Assembly (NCBI GenBank): GCA_934149275.1
Contig: CAKPEG010000003.1
Coordinates: 1 to 64,000 of the forward strand
DNA from: an uncultured Clostridia bacterium
GTDB taxonomy: Bacteria > Bacillota > Clostridia > TANB77 > CAG-508
Direction of reading: 5' to 3'
DNA length: 64,000 nucleotides
The notes under the pieces were generated by a model. The model saw only the letters and a program-made list of their open reading frames with translations. It did not search any database and was not told where the DNA came from. Of this stretch, positions 1-7,420 are shown piece after piece. The stretch's first letter is position 1, and each line of letters begins with the position of its first letter. Made by a program: the position numbers and the translations under genes.

Positions 1-179
1 AAAGTAGCAAATATAGATATAAAATTAGTAATCTACAAAAGGCAAGTAATAAATATAAGAAATAAAAAAATAAGATATAAATAAGCAGGATGAAAATTAA
101 AAATATAAAAAACATCTAAAATTAATATGTATATTTATAAAATTTATAAAAATGTAATAAATATGTAATAAAAACAATA

Positions 180-207
180 TTGAATAATATTCACCATATG
201 ATAAAAT
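180..207 (+). promoter_or_regulatory. Predicted sigma-A promoter for the tandem paralogue operon
   Basis: TTGAAT (180-185), a 16-bp spacer and TAAAAT (202-207), with an extended TG one base before the -10. A second TATAAT-like hexamer lies at 207-212. It sits 30 bp upstream of the first gene; bases 1-179 hold no gene I can support. Confidence 0.5.
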
Positions 208-239
208 ATAATAACTAGGAAAACGCGAGGAGAAAGAAA

Positions 240-1313
240 ATGTCAATAGAATTAGATTTTGTAAAACAATTAACAACAACAAAAGCTGTAAAAGAAGAAG
301 CTAATTCAATAAATAAAAAGCAAATAAAAGAATCATATGTAGCATTAATAGATTCAGCATTTTTATTTGGAAAAAGCCGACCAGAATATGAAAAACTAGA
401 AGATAAAATAAAATTGAAATTTTCATATTTATGTTTAGAGAAAATATTAGAAGAATATAGTGAAGACTATGAAGTAGGAAAAAACGATTTAAGAGATATG
501 GCTAGACAAGTTTTTAAAAGTGCAGAAAGTTATAAAGAAGTTCTTAGAGAAAAAAATAAAAGTAAATGTTCTCATATAAATCCATATCAAAATTTATTAT
601 TAGGAAATTCAGCTACACATGTTGAAATAATATTAGGATATGAAAGACAATTAAATGTATTAAGCAGAATGCTAGATTCAGAACAAAATAAAAGAGAAAT
701 TGATCCAAAACAAATAATAGAATGCTTTGCTACATTTTTATTACAGAAACAGTCATTTGAAATATTATCTAGTCCTAAGCTAAAAAGAAGCATTGATGAA
801 GAAATTATGATAAATTTTGAACCAAACCAAGAAAGCTTATATTCACGTGTTGGAATAAATGGATTATCATATATCCCAGAGCAAAATGGTGATATATACA
901 AAATGAAAAATAGATTTAATGATATAATAATGTTTCAAAAAATAGGTACATTAGGCTATGAAAAATTTAACGCAGGATCAGGTAAAAACACATTTAGAGA
1001 TAATTATACATTACAAAATTATAGAGTAAAAAAAGAATATAAAAGTATGATTGATTTAGAATATGATAAAGATATACCAGAAAGAGAATTTAACATTTTT
1101 ACAGACTTAAATATAGCTCATTTAACAAGTGATCCAGAATTTACAGCACTACACGCAGATATATTATTTTCAGATTTAAATTTAGAACAAGCACAATTAC
1201 ACAATGGTGGATATATTGGAGAAATAGTACAAAATGATAACGGAAAATATGATGTATATCATTATCAAGATAAATTATGCGCATGTAAGGAATACGAAAA
1301 ACATTTAAGATAA
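240..1313 (+). CDS. Uncharacterised protein, first of two tandem paralogues
   Basis: This is a 357-residue soluble, charged protein with no signal peptide or membrane segment. I do not recognise the family. The start is set by a GAGGAGA ribosome site 8 bases upstream. Its C-terminal half aligns with the next gene: both share an NFxPNQE motif followed by a YIPE motif, a GxLGYxxF motif, and near the end an HNGGYIGE motif followed by YHxQDKLC and a KEF/YEK tail. The two genes are 12 bp apart and probably cotranscribed from the promoter at 180-207. No catalytic motif is evident, so no function is proposed. Confidence 0.85.
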   Translation: MSIELDFVKQLTTTKAVKEEANSINKKQIKESYVALIDSAFLFGKSRPEYEKLEDKIKLKFSYLCLEKILEEYSEDYEVGKNDLRDMARQVFKSAESYKEVLREKNKSKCSHINPYQNLLLGNSATHVEIILGYERQLNVLSRMLDSEQNKREIDPKQIIECFATFLLQKQSFEILSSPKLKRSIDEEIMINFEPNQESLYSRVGINGLSYIPEQNGDIYKMKNRFNDIIMFQKIGTLGYEKFNAGSGKNTFRDNYTLQNYRVKKEYKSMIDLEYDKDIPEREFNIFTDLNIAHLTSDPEFTALHADILFSDLNLEQAQLHNGGYIGEIVQNDNGKYDVYHYQDKLCACKEYEKHLR

Positions 1314-1325
1314 AAGGAGAATAAG

Positions 1326-2576
1326 ATGAAAAAAATAGGGCTTAATAAAGATTACATTACACAACTAACAAGAAACTTAGCCAAGATTGAAAGACAACAC
1401 TTAATCTCATTAAATGAAATAAAAAGTAGAATGAATATGATGGAAAAATCTCTAAAGAATAATTTTAAAGCAGATTCAGAAACTTTAAAACTTGAAGAGA
1501 TTTTACAAATCAAAATGGCATATATGATGCTGTATATTGCATATAAGGAAAAGTATCCTGAAACAAATGCAGATGAAGACAGATTATTCGAAAAGCAGGA
1601 AATTATTGAATTAGCTCATAATATTGAGCAACAATCAAAAAAAGAATATGTAAAACAAAAAGAAGAAAGAGAATTAAATCCCAGAAAATATAATGAATAT
1701 AAAGATTTAAAAGTACCAGTTAGATCACCAATTCAAGAAGTGAATGACCAGTATGGAAAAATGTTATCATGGTGGAATAGTGAATTAACAAATCAAATTG
1801 AAAATAATAAAATTACCAAAGAATATGTTATAAAAAATAAAACATTATTTGATATACTAAAAGATGCACACAGAAATTTAGAAGATGAAAATTATAAATT
1901 ACAATTAGATGAAATATTACTATTTAATTTTAATCCAAATCAAGAGCAACGCTACATACCAAAGAATTTTGCAGAAATAACATATATCCCAGAAAAGAAA
2001 TATGTACAAAGAAAAAATGGAAGTTATCAAACTCCAAGTTACTTAGCACATAATTCAGATGGCGATGAAATATTTATAATTCAAACTGGAGACTTAGGAT
2101 ATGGTAGATTTAGAAAGAAGGACGGAGACGTTACTGTTAGAAGCCCTTACGAATTAAAAGAATATAAAGTTATAAAAACATATAAAAATGAAGAAGTTGC
2201 TAAAAAAAGAAAAGATTTAAATAAGAACAAATGGAATGAAGAAAGAAATGGAGAAGAGTTCGTTGTGTATGGAAATATAAATACACAACTATTAACAAAC
2301 TCACAAGTTGATTTAGAATATATAAGATATAATAATGATGTTTTATTATCAACATTAAATATGGATGAAGCAATAGAGCATAATGGCGGATATATTGGAG
2401 AGGTATATGTTGATAGACAATCAAGAGAATATGTAGTATATCATGATCAGGATAAATTATGCTTGGCAAAAGAATTCGAAAAATACCAAAAAGAAAAAGG
2501 AAAAGGAAATCCAGAAGATAAAGCAATAAGAATAAGATTAGATAGAAAAAGAACAAAACAACCGGAGGAAAGATAG
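1326..2576 (+). CDS. Uncharacterised protein, second tandem paralogue
   Basis: A 416-residue charged, Lys/Glu-rich protein that shares its C-terminal half with the preceding gene (NFNPNQE, YIPE, GDLGYGRF, HNGGYIGE, YHDQDKLC in the same order). The N-terminal 180 residues are mostly helical with coiled-coil character. The C-terminus adds a basic tail absent from the first copy. The start is preceded by AAGGAGA. The stop codon is immediately followed by the ATG of the flavin reductase, so the three genes form one operon. The pair looks like a local duplication followed by divergence; function unknown. Confidence 0.85.
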   Translation: MKKIGLNKDYITQLTRNLAKIERQHLISLNEIKSRMNMMEKSLKNNFKADSETLKLEEILQIKMAYMMLYIAYKEKYPETNADEDRLFEKQEIIELAHNIEQQSKKEYVKQKEERELNPRKYNEYKDLKVPVRSPIQEVNDQYGKMLSWWNSELTNQIENNKITKEYVIKNKTLFDILKDAHRNLEDENYKLQLDEILLFNFNPNQEQRYIPKNFAEITYIPEKKYVQRKNGSYQTPSYLAHNSDGDEIFIIQTGDLGYGRFRKKDGDVTVRSPYELKEYKVIKTYKNEEVAKKRKDLNKNKWNEERNGEEFVVYGNINTQLLTNSQVDLEYIRYNNDVLLSTLNMDEAIEHNGGYIGEVYVDRQSREYVVYHDQDKLCLAKEFEKYQKEKGKGNPEDKAIRIRLDRKRTKQPEER

Positions 2577-3161
2577 ATGGCTAAAAAAATTTGGAAGTCA
2601 GGAACATTTATATATCCAATACCAGCAGTAATGGTATCTTGTGGAGACATGGAGAATTCAAACATAATAACAGTAGCATGGACAGGAATTTTAAATACAA
2701 ATCCAGCTAGAGTATACATATCAGTTAGACCAGAACGATATTCATATAACATAATAAAAGAAAGAAAAGAATTTGTAATAAATCTAACTAATAAAGATTT
2801 AGCATATGCAACAGATTGGTGCGGAGTAAAAACAGGAGCTAAAGTTGATAAATTTAAAGAGATGCATTTAACTAAAGAAGAATGTGAGTTTGTTAGTGCA
2901 CCAGCAATAAAAGAATCACCTGTATCAATTGAATGTAAAGTAACAGATATAAAAGAATTTGGTTCTCATCACATGTTCATAGCAGATGTAATGTCAATAG
3001 ATGCTGATGAAAAATACATAAATGAAAAGGGATCATTTGACATAAGTAAATGCAATTTAATAGCATATGCTAACGGAGGATATTATGAATTAGGGCACAA
3101 AATAGGAAAATTTGGATTCTCTGTTGAAAAAAAGAAAAAAAAGAAGCAAAAAAATCGCTAA
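2577..3161 (+). CDS. Flavin reductase-like (FMN-binding split barrel) protein
   Basis: A 194-residue protein with the layout of the flavin reductase/flavoredoxin family: an N-terminal YPIPAVMVSCG segment, then NIITVAWTG, PxxVYISVRPxRYSYNII, EFVINL and a DWCGVKTG region before the C-terminal strand block. Members bind FMN non-covalently and reduce flavin or act in small redox systems in the cytoplasm. The ribosome site CCGGAGGAA lies at the end of the preceding gene. The last residues are an extreme Lys run (about 8 of 9), unusual for the family. The substrate cannot be told from sequence. Confidence 0.8.
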   Translation: MAKKIWKSGTFIYPIPAVMVSCGDMENSNIITVAWTGILNTNPARVYISVRPERYSYNIIKERKEFVINLTNKDLAYATDWCGVKTGAKVDKFKEMHLTKEECEFVSAPAIKESPVSIECKVTDIKEFGSHHMFIADVMSIDADEKYINEKGSFDISKCNLIAYANGGYYELGHKIGKFGFSVEKKKKKKQKNR

Positions 3162-3165
3162 AATG

Positions 3166-3194
3166 TTGACAATATATATGTTTTGTGATAAAGT
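3166..3194 (+). promoter_or_regulatory. Strong promoter of the rpmG-secE-nusG-rplK cluster
   Basis: TTGACA at 3166-3171, a 17-bp spacer and TAAAGT at 3189-3194 with an extended TG at 3186-3187. It lies just after the stop codon of the flavin reductase and leaves an untranslated leader of about 75 bases before rpmG. Confidence 0.7.
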
Positions 3195-3276
3195 ATTAAA
3201 GCATGATTTATTCATGCATCACATCGTTGAGAATAAATATAAAAAACTTCACAAAAATAAAACGGAGGTGTAGTAG

Positions 3277-3441
3277 ATGGCAGCAAAAGGACCTAGAGAG
3301 TCTATAACATTAGAATGCACAGAATGTAAGAGAAGAAATTACATGACAGAAAAAAATAAGAGAAATAACACAGACAGACTAGAAATAGTTAAGTATTGCA
3401 AATTTTGCAAAAAACGTACAACACACAAAGAAACAAAATAG
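3277..3441 (+). CDS. rpmG: 50S ribosomal protein L33
   Basis: A 54-residue protein opening MAAKGPRESITLECTECK and carrying two CxxC pairs (CTEC near residue 14 and CKFC near residue 41) of the zinc-binding C+ form of L33. It is part of the large ribosomal subunit near the E site. It starts behind GGAGGTG and precedes secE by 20 bp. rpmG-secE-nusG is the usual order in Bacillota; no tRNA gene separates rpmG from secE here. Confidence 0.93.
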   Translation: MAAKGPRESITLECTECKRRNYMTEKNKRNNTDRLEIVKYCKFCKKRTTHKETK

Positions 3442-3461
3442 TCCTTTAAGGAGGAAAAAGA

Positions 3462-3842
3462 ATGGCTAAAGATACAAAAAAGATTAAAGATAAGAAAGAA
3501 AAGAAAGATAACAAAACTTTCTTCAAGGATTTTAAAGCAGAATTAAAAAAAGTTACTTGGCCTACAGCGAAACAACTTGCAACTAAAACAGCAGTAGTTA
3601 TTGCAATAGTTTTAATTATATCTGCAATAGTATTTGTATTAGACTTTGCATTTGACAAAGGTTATGAATTTATAGTTACAAAAGCATCAAGCTCTATAAA
3701 TAAAGATAATACAACAGATGAAAATGCTACAGATACAAATTCAACAGATGAAACAACTACAGATGAAGCAACTACTACTGAAGATAATGCAGTTGAAAAT
3801 GCTGACCAAAATGTAACAACAGAAGAAGGAACTGCTGAATAA
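3462..3842 (+). CDS. secE: Preprotein translocase subunit SecE with a long acidic tail
   Basis: SecE is the small essential subunit that clamps SecY in the Sec channel. Residues 1-20 are Lys-rich; the conserved amphipathic helix FFKDFKAELKKVTWPT occupies about 20-35; one membrane segment follows at about 42-62. Bacterial single-span SecE usually ends soon after that. Here about 50 further residues form a low-complexity Asp/Glu/Thr/Asn tail placed outside the membrane. The reading frame is intact up to its own stop, 25 bp before nusG, so the tail appears real. The start is fixed by AAGGAGGA. Confidence 0.93.
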   Translation: MAKDTKKIKDKKEKKDNKTFFKDFKAELKKVTWPTAKQLATKTAVVIAIVLIISAIVFVLDFAFDKGYEFIVTKASSSINKDNTTDENATDTNSTDETTTDEATTTEDNAVENADQNVTTEEGTAE

Positions 3843-3867
3843 TATCTAAAAAAAGGAGGCTACAAAA

Positions 3868-4404
3868 ATGTCTCAAAGTGATAATAGCTTAGAGCCAAAG
3901 TGGTATGTAGTTCATACGTATTCTGGATACGAAAACAAAGTTAAAACAGATTTAGAGAAAACAATAAAAAATAGAGAATTAGAAGATTTCTTCTTTAATA
4001 TTGTTGTTCCTATGGAAGAACAAGTTGAAATTAAAGACGGAAAAAGAAAAACTAACTTGAAAAAAGTTTTCCCTGGATATGTTTTAGTAAAAATGATTGT
4101 AACAGAAGAATCTTGGTATATCGTTAGAAATACAAGAGGAGTTACAGGATTCGTAGGATCAGGAACAGATCCAATTCCACTTACAGATGAAGAAATTAGA
4201 AATATGGGATTTGATGATGTTCCAGTTAATATCGATTATGATGTTAATGATAACGTAAGAGTTATGAATGGACCACTTGAGAACTTCATTGGTGTAGTAC
4301 AAGAAATTAATAAAGAAAAGCATAAAGTAAAAGTTTTAGTATCTATGTTTGGAAGAGAAACTCCAGTAGAACTTGAATTTTCACAAGTGCAAAAAATTGA
4401 TTAG
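3868..4404 (+). CDS. nusG: Transcription termination/antitermination factor NusG
   Basis: A 178-residue protein with the NGN domain (KWYVVHTYSGYENKV near residue 11, FPGYVLVKM near residue 67, VRNTRGVTGFVG near 90) and a C-terminal KOW domain from about residue 125 (VRVMNGPLENFIGVV). NusG binds RNA polymerase and modulates pausing and Rho or ribosome coupling. The length matches the family. It starts behind AAGGAGG and lies between secE and rplK, the conserved order. Confidence 0.96.
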   Translation: MSQSDNSLEPKWYVVHTYSGYENKVKTDLEKTIKNRELEDFFFNIVVPMEEQVEIKDGKRKTNLKKVFPGYVLVKMIVTEESWYIVRNTRGVTGFVGSGTDPIPLTDEEIRNMGFDDVPVNIDYDVNDNVRVMNGPLENFIGVVQEINKEKHKVKVLVSMFGRETPVELEFSQVQKID

Positions 4405-4431
4405 AAATCATTTTAAAGGAGGTGCAGTAAA

Positions 4432-4860
4432 ATGGCAGAGAAAGAAGTAGTTAATGTAATCAAATTACAAATTGAAGCAGGAAAAGCAACACCAGCTCCA
4501 CCAGTTGGACCAGCTTTAGGATCTAGCGGTGTTAATATCATGCAATTCGTTAAAGAATTCAATGATAGAACAGCTAACCAACCAGGTATGATCATACCAG
4601 TTGTTATTTCTGTTTATAAAGATAAATCATTCTCATTTGTAACAAAAGTTCCACCAGTTGCAGTTTTAATCAAAAAAGCTTTAAAAATCCAAAAAGGATC
4701 TGGAAAGCCAAACATGGATAAAGTTGCAAAAATAACAAAGGAACAAGTTAGAGCAATCGCTGAACAAAAAATGGAAGATTTAAACGCAGCTTCAGTAGAA
4801 GCAGCTATGAGTATGGTAGCTGGAACAGCAAGATCTATGGGTGTTGTTGTAGTTGACTAA
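4432..4860 (+). CDS. rplK: 50S ribosomal protein L11
   Basis: A 142-residue protein with the N-terminal motif KLQIEAGKATPAPPVGPALG and the C-terminal rRNA-binding domain ending GTARSMGVVV. L11 binds the GTPase-associated centre of 23S rRNA and is needed for RelA-type stringent signalling. It starts behind AAGGAGGTG, 27 bp after nusG. Confidence 0.97.
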   Translation: MAEKEVVNVIKLQIEAGKATPAPPVGPALGSSGVNIMQFVKEFNDRTANQPGMIIPVVISVYKDKSFSFVTKVPPVAVLIKKALKIQKGSGKPNMDKVAKITKEQVRAIAEQKMEDLNAASVEAAMSMVAGTARSMGVVVVD

Positions 4861-4881
4861 TATATTCATTTTATAAAAAAA

Positions 4882-4919
4882 TTGGGAGAATTAATTTATT
4901 TAATTCGTTAGAACCACGG
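4882..4919 (+). promoter_or_regulatory. Probable L1-binding leader before rplA
   Basis: In the 68-bp gap between rplK and rplA, GAATTAA (4888-4894) pairs with TTAATTC (4900-4906), flanked by GGGA on the left and GTTAGAACCACGGG on the right. L1 autoregulates by binding an mRNA site that mimics its 23S rRNA target, and a hairpin with this kind of asymmetric flank ahead of rplA is what such sites look like. The assignment is by position and resemblance only. Confidence 0.5.
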
Positions 4920-4928
4920 GAGGATTTT

Positions 4929-5612
4929 ATGAAAAAAGGAAAAAGATATCAAGAAGCTGCTAAATTAGTAGATGCAGCAAAAGCTTATGAAGCTAAAGAA
5001 GCTTTAGAAGTAATCGAAAAAATGCCAAAAACAAAATTCGACGAAACAGTTGAATTACATGTTAAATTAGGTGTTGATTCAAAACACGCAGACCAACAAG
5101 TAAGAGGAACAGTTGTATTACCAAATGGAACAGGTAAAACACAAAAAGTTTTAGTATTTGCAAAAGGTGACAAAGCTAAAGAAGCTGAAGAAGCTGGAGC
5201 AGATTTCGTTGGAGCAGAAGAATTAGTACCTAAAATAGAAAAAGAAAACTGGTTTGACTATGATGTTATAGTTGCAACACCTGATATGATGGGTGTAATC
5301 GGAAGATTAGGTAAAGTATTAGGACCAAAAGGATTAATGCCTAACCCTAAATCTGGAACAGTTACAATGGACGTTAAAAAAGCAATCGCTGAAATTAAAT
5401 CTGGTAAAGTAGAATACAGATTAGATAAAACTAATATAATTCACTTAGGATTTGGTAAAGTTTCATTTGGAGCTGACAAATTATTAGAAAACTATAACTG
5501 TATTATAGATGCAATAATCAAAGCAAAACCAGCAGCAGCAAAAGGACAATATATTAAGAGTGTGTCAATTTCTACTACAATGGGACCTGGTTTATACATA
5601 AACCAAAAATAA
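4929..5612 (+). CDS. rplA: 50S ribosomal protein L1
   Basis: A 227-residue protein with the L1 signature region (IGRLGKVLGPKGLMPNPKSG near residues 120-140) and the C-terminal KPAAAKGQYIKSVSISTTMGPG block. L1 forms the mobile L1 stalk of the large subunit that handles E-site tRNA, and represses its own operon. It starts behind GGGAGGA. The length is typical. Confidence 0.97.
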   Translation: MKKGKRYQEAAKLVDAAKAYEAKEALEVIEKMPKTKFDETVELHVKLGVDSKHADQQVRGTVVLPNGTGKTQKVLVFAKGDKAKEAEEAGADFVGAEELVPKIEKENWFDYDVIVATPDMMGVIGRLGKVLGPKGLMPNPKSGTVTMDVKKAIAEIKSGKVEYRLDKTNIIHLGFGKVSFGADKLLENYNCIIDAIIKAKPAAAKGQYIKSVSISTTMGPGLYINQK

Positions 5613-5623
5613 TTAAATAATTA

Positions 5624-5730
5624 GCCAAAGACAGTAGGCATAATAAGTCCTACCGAGGTTAAATTGTGAAGTATAAAATAAATGACTTCAATTTGCCTCG
5701 GGATTTGGCGAATTGAAGTTTTTTTGTAAT
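5624..5730 (+). promoter_or_regulatory. Ribosomal protein L10 leader
   Basis: The segment between rplA and rplJ contains the features of the L10(L12)4-binding leader: a CCTACCGAGGTTAAAT strand (5649-5664), a downstream CCTCGGGATTTGGCG segment and a terminal hairpin with a U tract. Such leaders let excess L10-L12 complex repress rplJL. The element ends about 40 bases before the rplJ start. Confidence 0.75.
5684..5726 (+). terminator. Attenuator-type terminator inside the L10 leader
   Basis: ACTTCAATTTGCC (5685-5697) pairs with GGCGAATTGAAGT (5707-5719), followed by seven T. The left arm also overlaps the L10 leader fold, so it can act as a conditional terminator between rplA and rplJL. Confidence 0.8.
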
Positions 5731-5769
5731 AAATAATAATAATTAATAAATTAAATAGGAGGTGTAATT

Positions 5770-6273
5770 TTGGCTAGCGAAGTAATTTTAAAACAAAAAG
5801 AAGAAGAAGTTAAGAAATTAGCTGAAAAAATGCAAAAATCATCTTTAATTCTTTTAACAGACTACAGAGGAATTAACGTAGCAGATGTTACAGAATTAAG
5901 AAAAAAATTAAGAGAAGCTAATGGAAGCTATAGTGTTATAAAAAATAACATTACAAGAAGAGCATTAGCAGAATGCAAAATTGAAGGATTAGATGAATTT
6001 TTAGCTGGACCTACAGCTGTTATTATGTCAGAAGACGGATACTTAGATTCATTAAAAGCAATCTATGAATATTCAAAAAATAATGATTTCTACAAAATTA
6101 AAGCTGGTGTAATTGACGGTAAAGTAGTACCTTGCGATGAATTAATCGCACTTGCAAAACTTCCATCAAGAGAAGTACTTATTGCACAACTTGCTGGTGC
6201 ATTACTTGGAAACATTTCAAAACTTGCAGTTGCACTTGATCAAGTAGCAAAACAAAAAGAGTCTGCTGAGTAA
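5770..6273 (+). CDS. rplJ: 50S ribosomal protein L10
   Basis: A 167-residue protein with the L10 pattern: N-terminal rRNA-binding part (LILLTDYRGINVADVTELRKK near residue 27, NNITRRAL near 59, FLAGPTAVI near 77) and a C-terminal helix that carries L7/L12 dimers. The initiation codon is TTG, supported by an ideal AGGAGGTG at 5757-5764; no in-frame ATG fits better. It forms an operon with rplL, 45 bp downstream. Confidence 0.95.
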   Translation: MASEVILKQKEEEVKKLAEKMQKSSLILLTDYRGINVADVTELRKKLREANGSYSVIKNNITRRALAECKIEGLDEFLAGPTAVIMSEDGYLDSLKAIYEYSKNNDFYKIKAGVIDGKVVPCDELIALAKLPSREVLIAQLAGALLGNISKLAVALDQVAKQKESAE

Positions 6274-6318
6274 TTGCAGAAAAAATAATTAAAATAAAAT
6301 TTTAGGAGGATTTTTATA

Positions 6319-6684
6319 ATGGAAAAAATAGAAAAAATATTAGAAGAAATCGATAGCTTAACAGTTATTGAATTATCAGAATTAGTTAAAGGAATTGAAG
6401 AAAAATACGGAGTATCTGCAGCAGCAGTTGCAGCACCAGCAGCTGGTGGAGCAGCTGCAGCAGCTGAAGAAAAAACAAACTTTGACGTTGTATTAAAAGA
6501 AACAGGAGCTAACAAAATAGCTGTAATCAAAGTTGTAAGAGATGTTACAGGATTAGGATTAAAAGAAGCTAAAGATTTAGTTGAAGGAGCTCCAAAAACA
6601 GTTAAAGAAGGAGCTGAAAAAGCTGAAGCTGAAGAAATCAAAGCTAAATTTGTTGAAGCTGGAGCAGTTGTTGAATTACAATAA
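6319..6684 (+). CDS. rplL: 50S ribosomal protein L7/L12
   Basis: A 121-residue protein with an N-terminal dimerisation domain (LTVIELSELVKGIEEKYGVS), an Ala-rich hinge at about 35-52 and the C-terminal factor-binding domain (NKIAVIKVVRDVTGLGLKEA, then VKEGAEKAEAEEIKAKFVEA). It recruits translational GTPases. It starts behind AGGAGG and is followed by a strong terminator; rpoB, the usual next gene, is absent. Confidence 0.97.
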   Translation: MEKIEKILEEIDSLTVIELSELVKGIEEKYGVSAAAVAAPAAGGAAAAAEEKTNFDVVLKETGANKIAVIKVVRDVTGLGLKEAKDLVEGAPKTVKEGAEKAEAEEIKAKFVEAGAVVELQ

Positions 6685-6713
6685 TTTAAAATACTTTAAG
6701 CTAGCAATTTATG

Positions 6714-6751
6714 AAGATATGGTTAAAAGATATTTAACCATATCTTTTTTT
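6714..6751 (+). terminator. Rho-independent terminator after rplL
   Basis: AAGATATGGTTAAA (6714-6727) pairs perfectly with TTTAACCATATCTT (6733-6746) around a 5-base loop and runs into a T tract. It closes the ribosomal protein cluster. Confidence 0.9.
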
Positions 6752-6824
6752 ATATAAAAAAAATTAACTTAAAATTTTGTAATGAACATAAAAGTAAAAA
6801 TATCGATTTTGTTCTTAAAAAGAG

Positions 6825-6853
6825 TTGCTAAAAAAGTTCTTTTAATATATTAT
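6825..6853 (+). promoter_or_regulatory. Predicted promoter for the prepilin-like gene
   Basis: TTGCTA at 6825-6830, a 17-bp spacer and TATTAT at 6848-6853, placed 16 bp before the start codon and next to the AAGGGGTG ribosome site. Confidence 0.55.
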
Positions 6854-6869
6854 TATAAGGGGTGAATTT

Positions 6870-7358
6870 ATGGTAGATAAGTCAGAAAAAGGTGTAACTT
6901 TAATTAGTTTACTTACATATATTGCAGTATTATTGACTGTAATTGTAATTATAGGAAGAATAACAAGTATATTTAACAGAGATCTGAACAGTATAGATTC
7001 TGCAAACAAAGCATCAAGCGATTTTAGTTTGTTAAATTATAGTATATTATCTGAAGTAAAAAAAGAAAAGGCCACAGCAGAAATCGGAAAAATGACTGGT
7101 GGTGTTGTAAGCGATTATGTTTTTTCAAAAAATGATAATGTAAATGAAGCTGGTAATGCATTGAAATTTGGAGATGGAAATGTAATTGGATATATCAATG
7201 GTAGAATATATTTTAATAAAACTAAAATAGCAGATAGTGTATCAGACTTTAAAATTACATATCATAAATCATCAGATATAAGTTTAATTAAAGATTCAAT
7301 AAGTGTATCAGTAAAAATAGGGGATAATGAATATCAACAAGAATACACGTTTAGATAA
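6870..7358 (+). CDS. Prepilin-like (type IV pilin N-terminus) membrane protein
   Basis: A 162-residue protein. Residues 1-8 are short and charged, followed by GVTLISLLTYIAVLLTVIVI and a ~20-residue hydrophobic helix, the layout of a class III (prepilin peptidase) signal with cleavage after the Gly. The usual Glu at +5 of the mature protein is Ser here, as in some minor or pseudopilins. The rest is a small soluble domain (residues 35-162) without cysteines. No pilus assembly genes are in the window. It precedes the next gene closely and is probably cotranscribed. Exact role unknown. Confidence 0.7.
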   Translation: MVDKSEKGVTLISLLTYIAVLLTVIVIIGRITSIFNRDLNSIDSANKASSDFSLLNYSILSEVKKEKATAEIGKMTGGVVSDYVFSKNDNVNEAGNALKFGDGNVIGYINGRIYFNKTKIADSVSDFKITYHKSSDISLIKDSISVSVKIGDNEYQQEYTFR

Positions 7359-7420
7359 TGTTTTTAATATTAGTAATGCCAAAAGAGCATTATAAAAAAA
7401 TAAAATTTTTGGAGGGGAAT

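Noticed and set aside
2200..2556. Minus-strand frames opposite the second paralogue and elsewhere
   Set aside because: They are low-complexity Leu/Phe/Ile/Tyr-rich shadows of AT-rich genes without ribosome sites.
7358..7420. Upstream in-frame ATG of the 559-residue membrane protein
   Set aside because: It lacks a ribosome site; GGAGGGG precedes the ATG at 7421.
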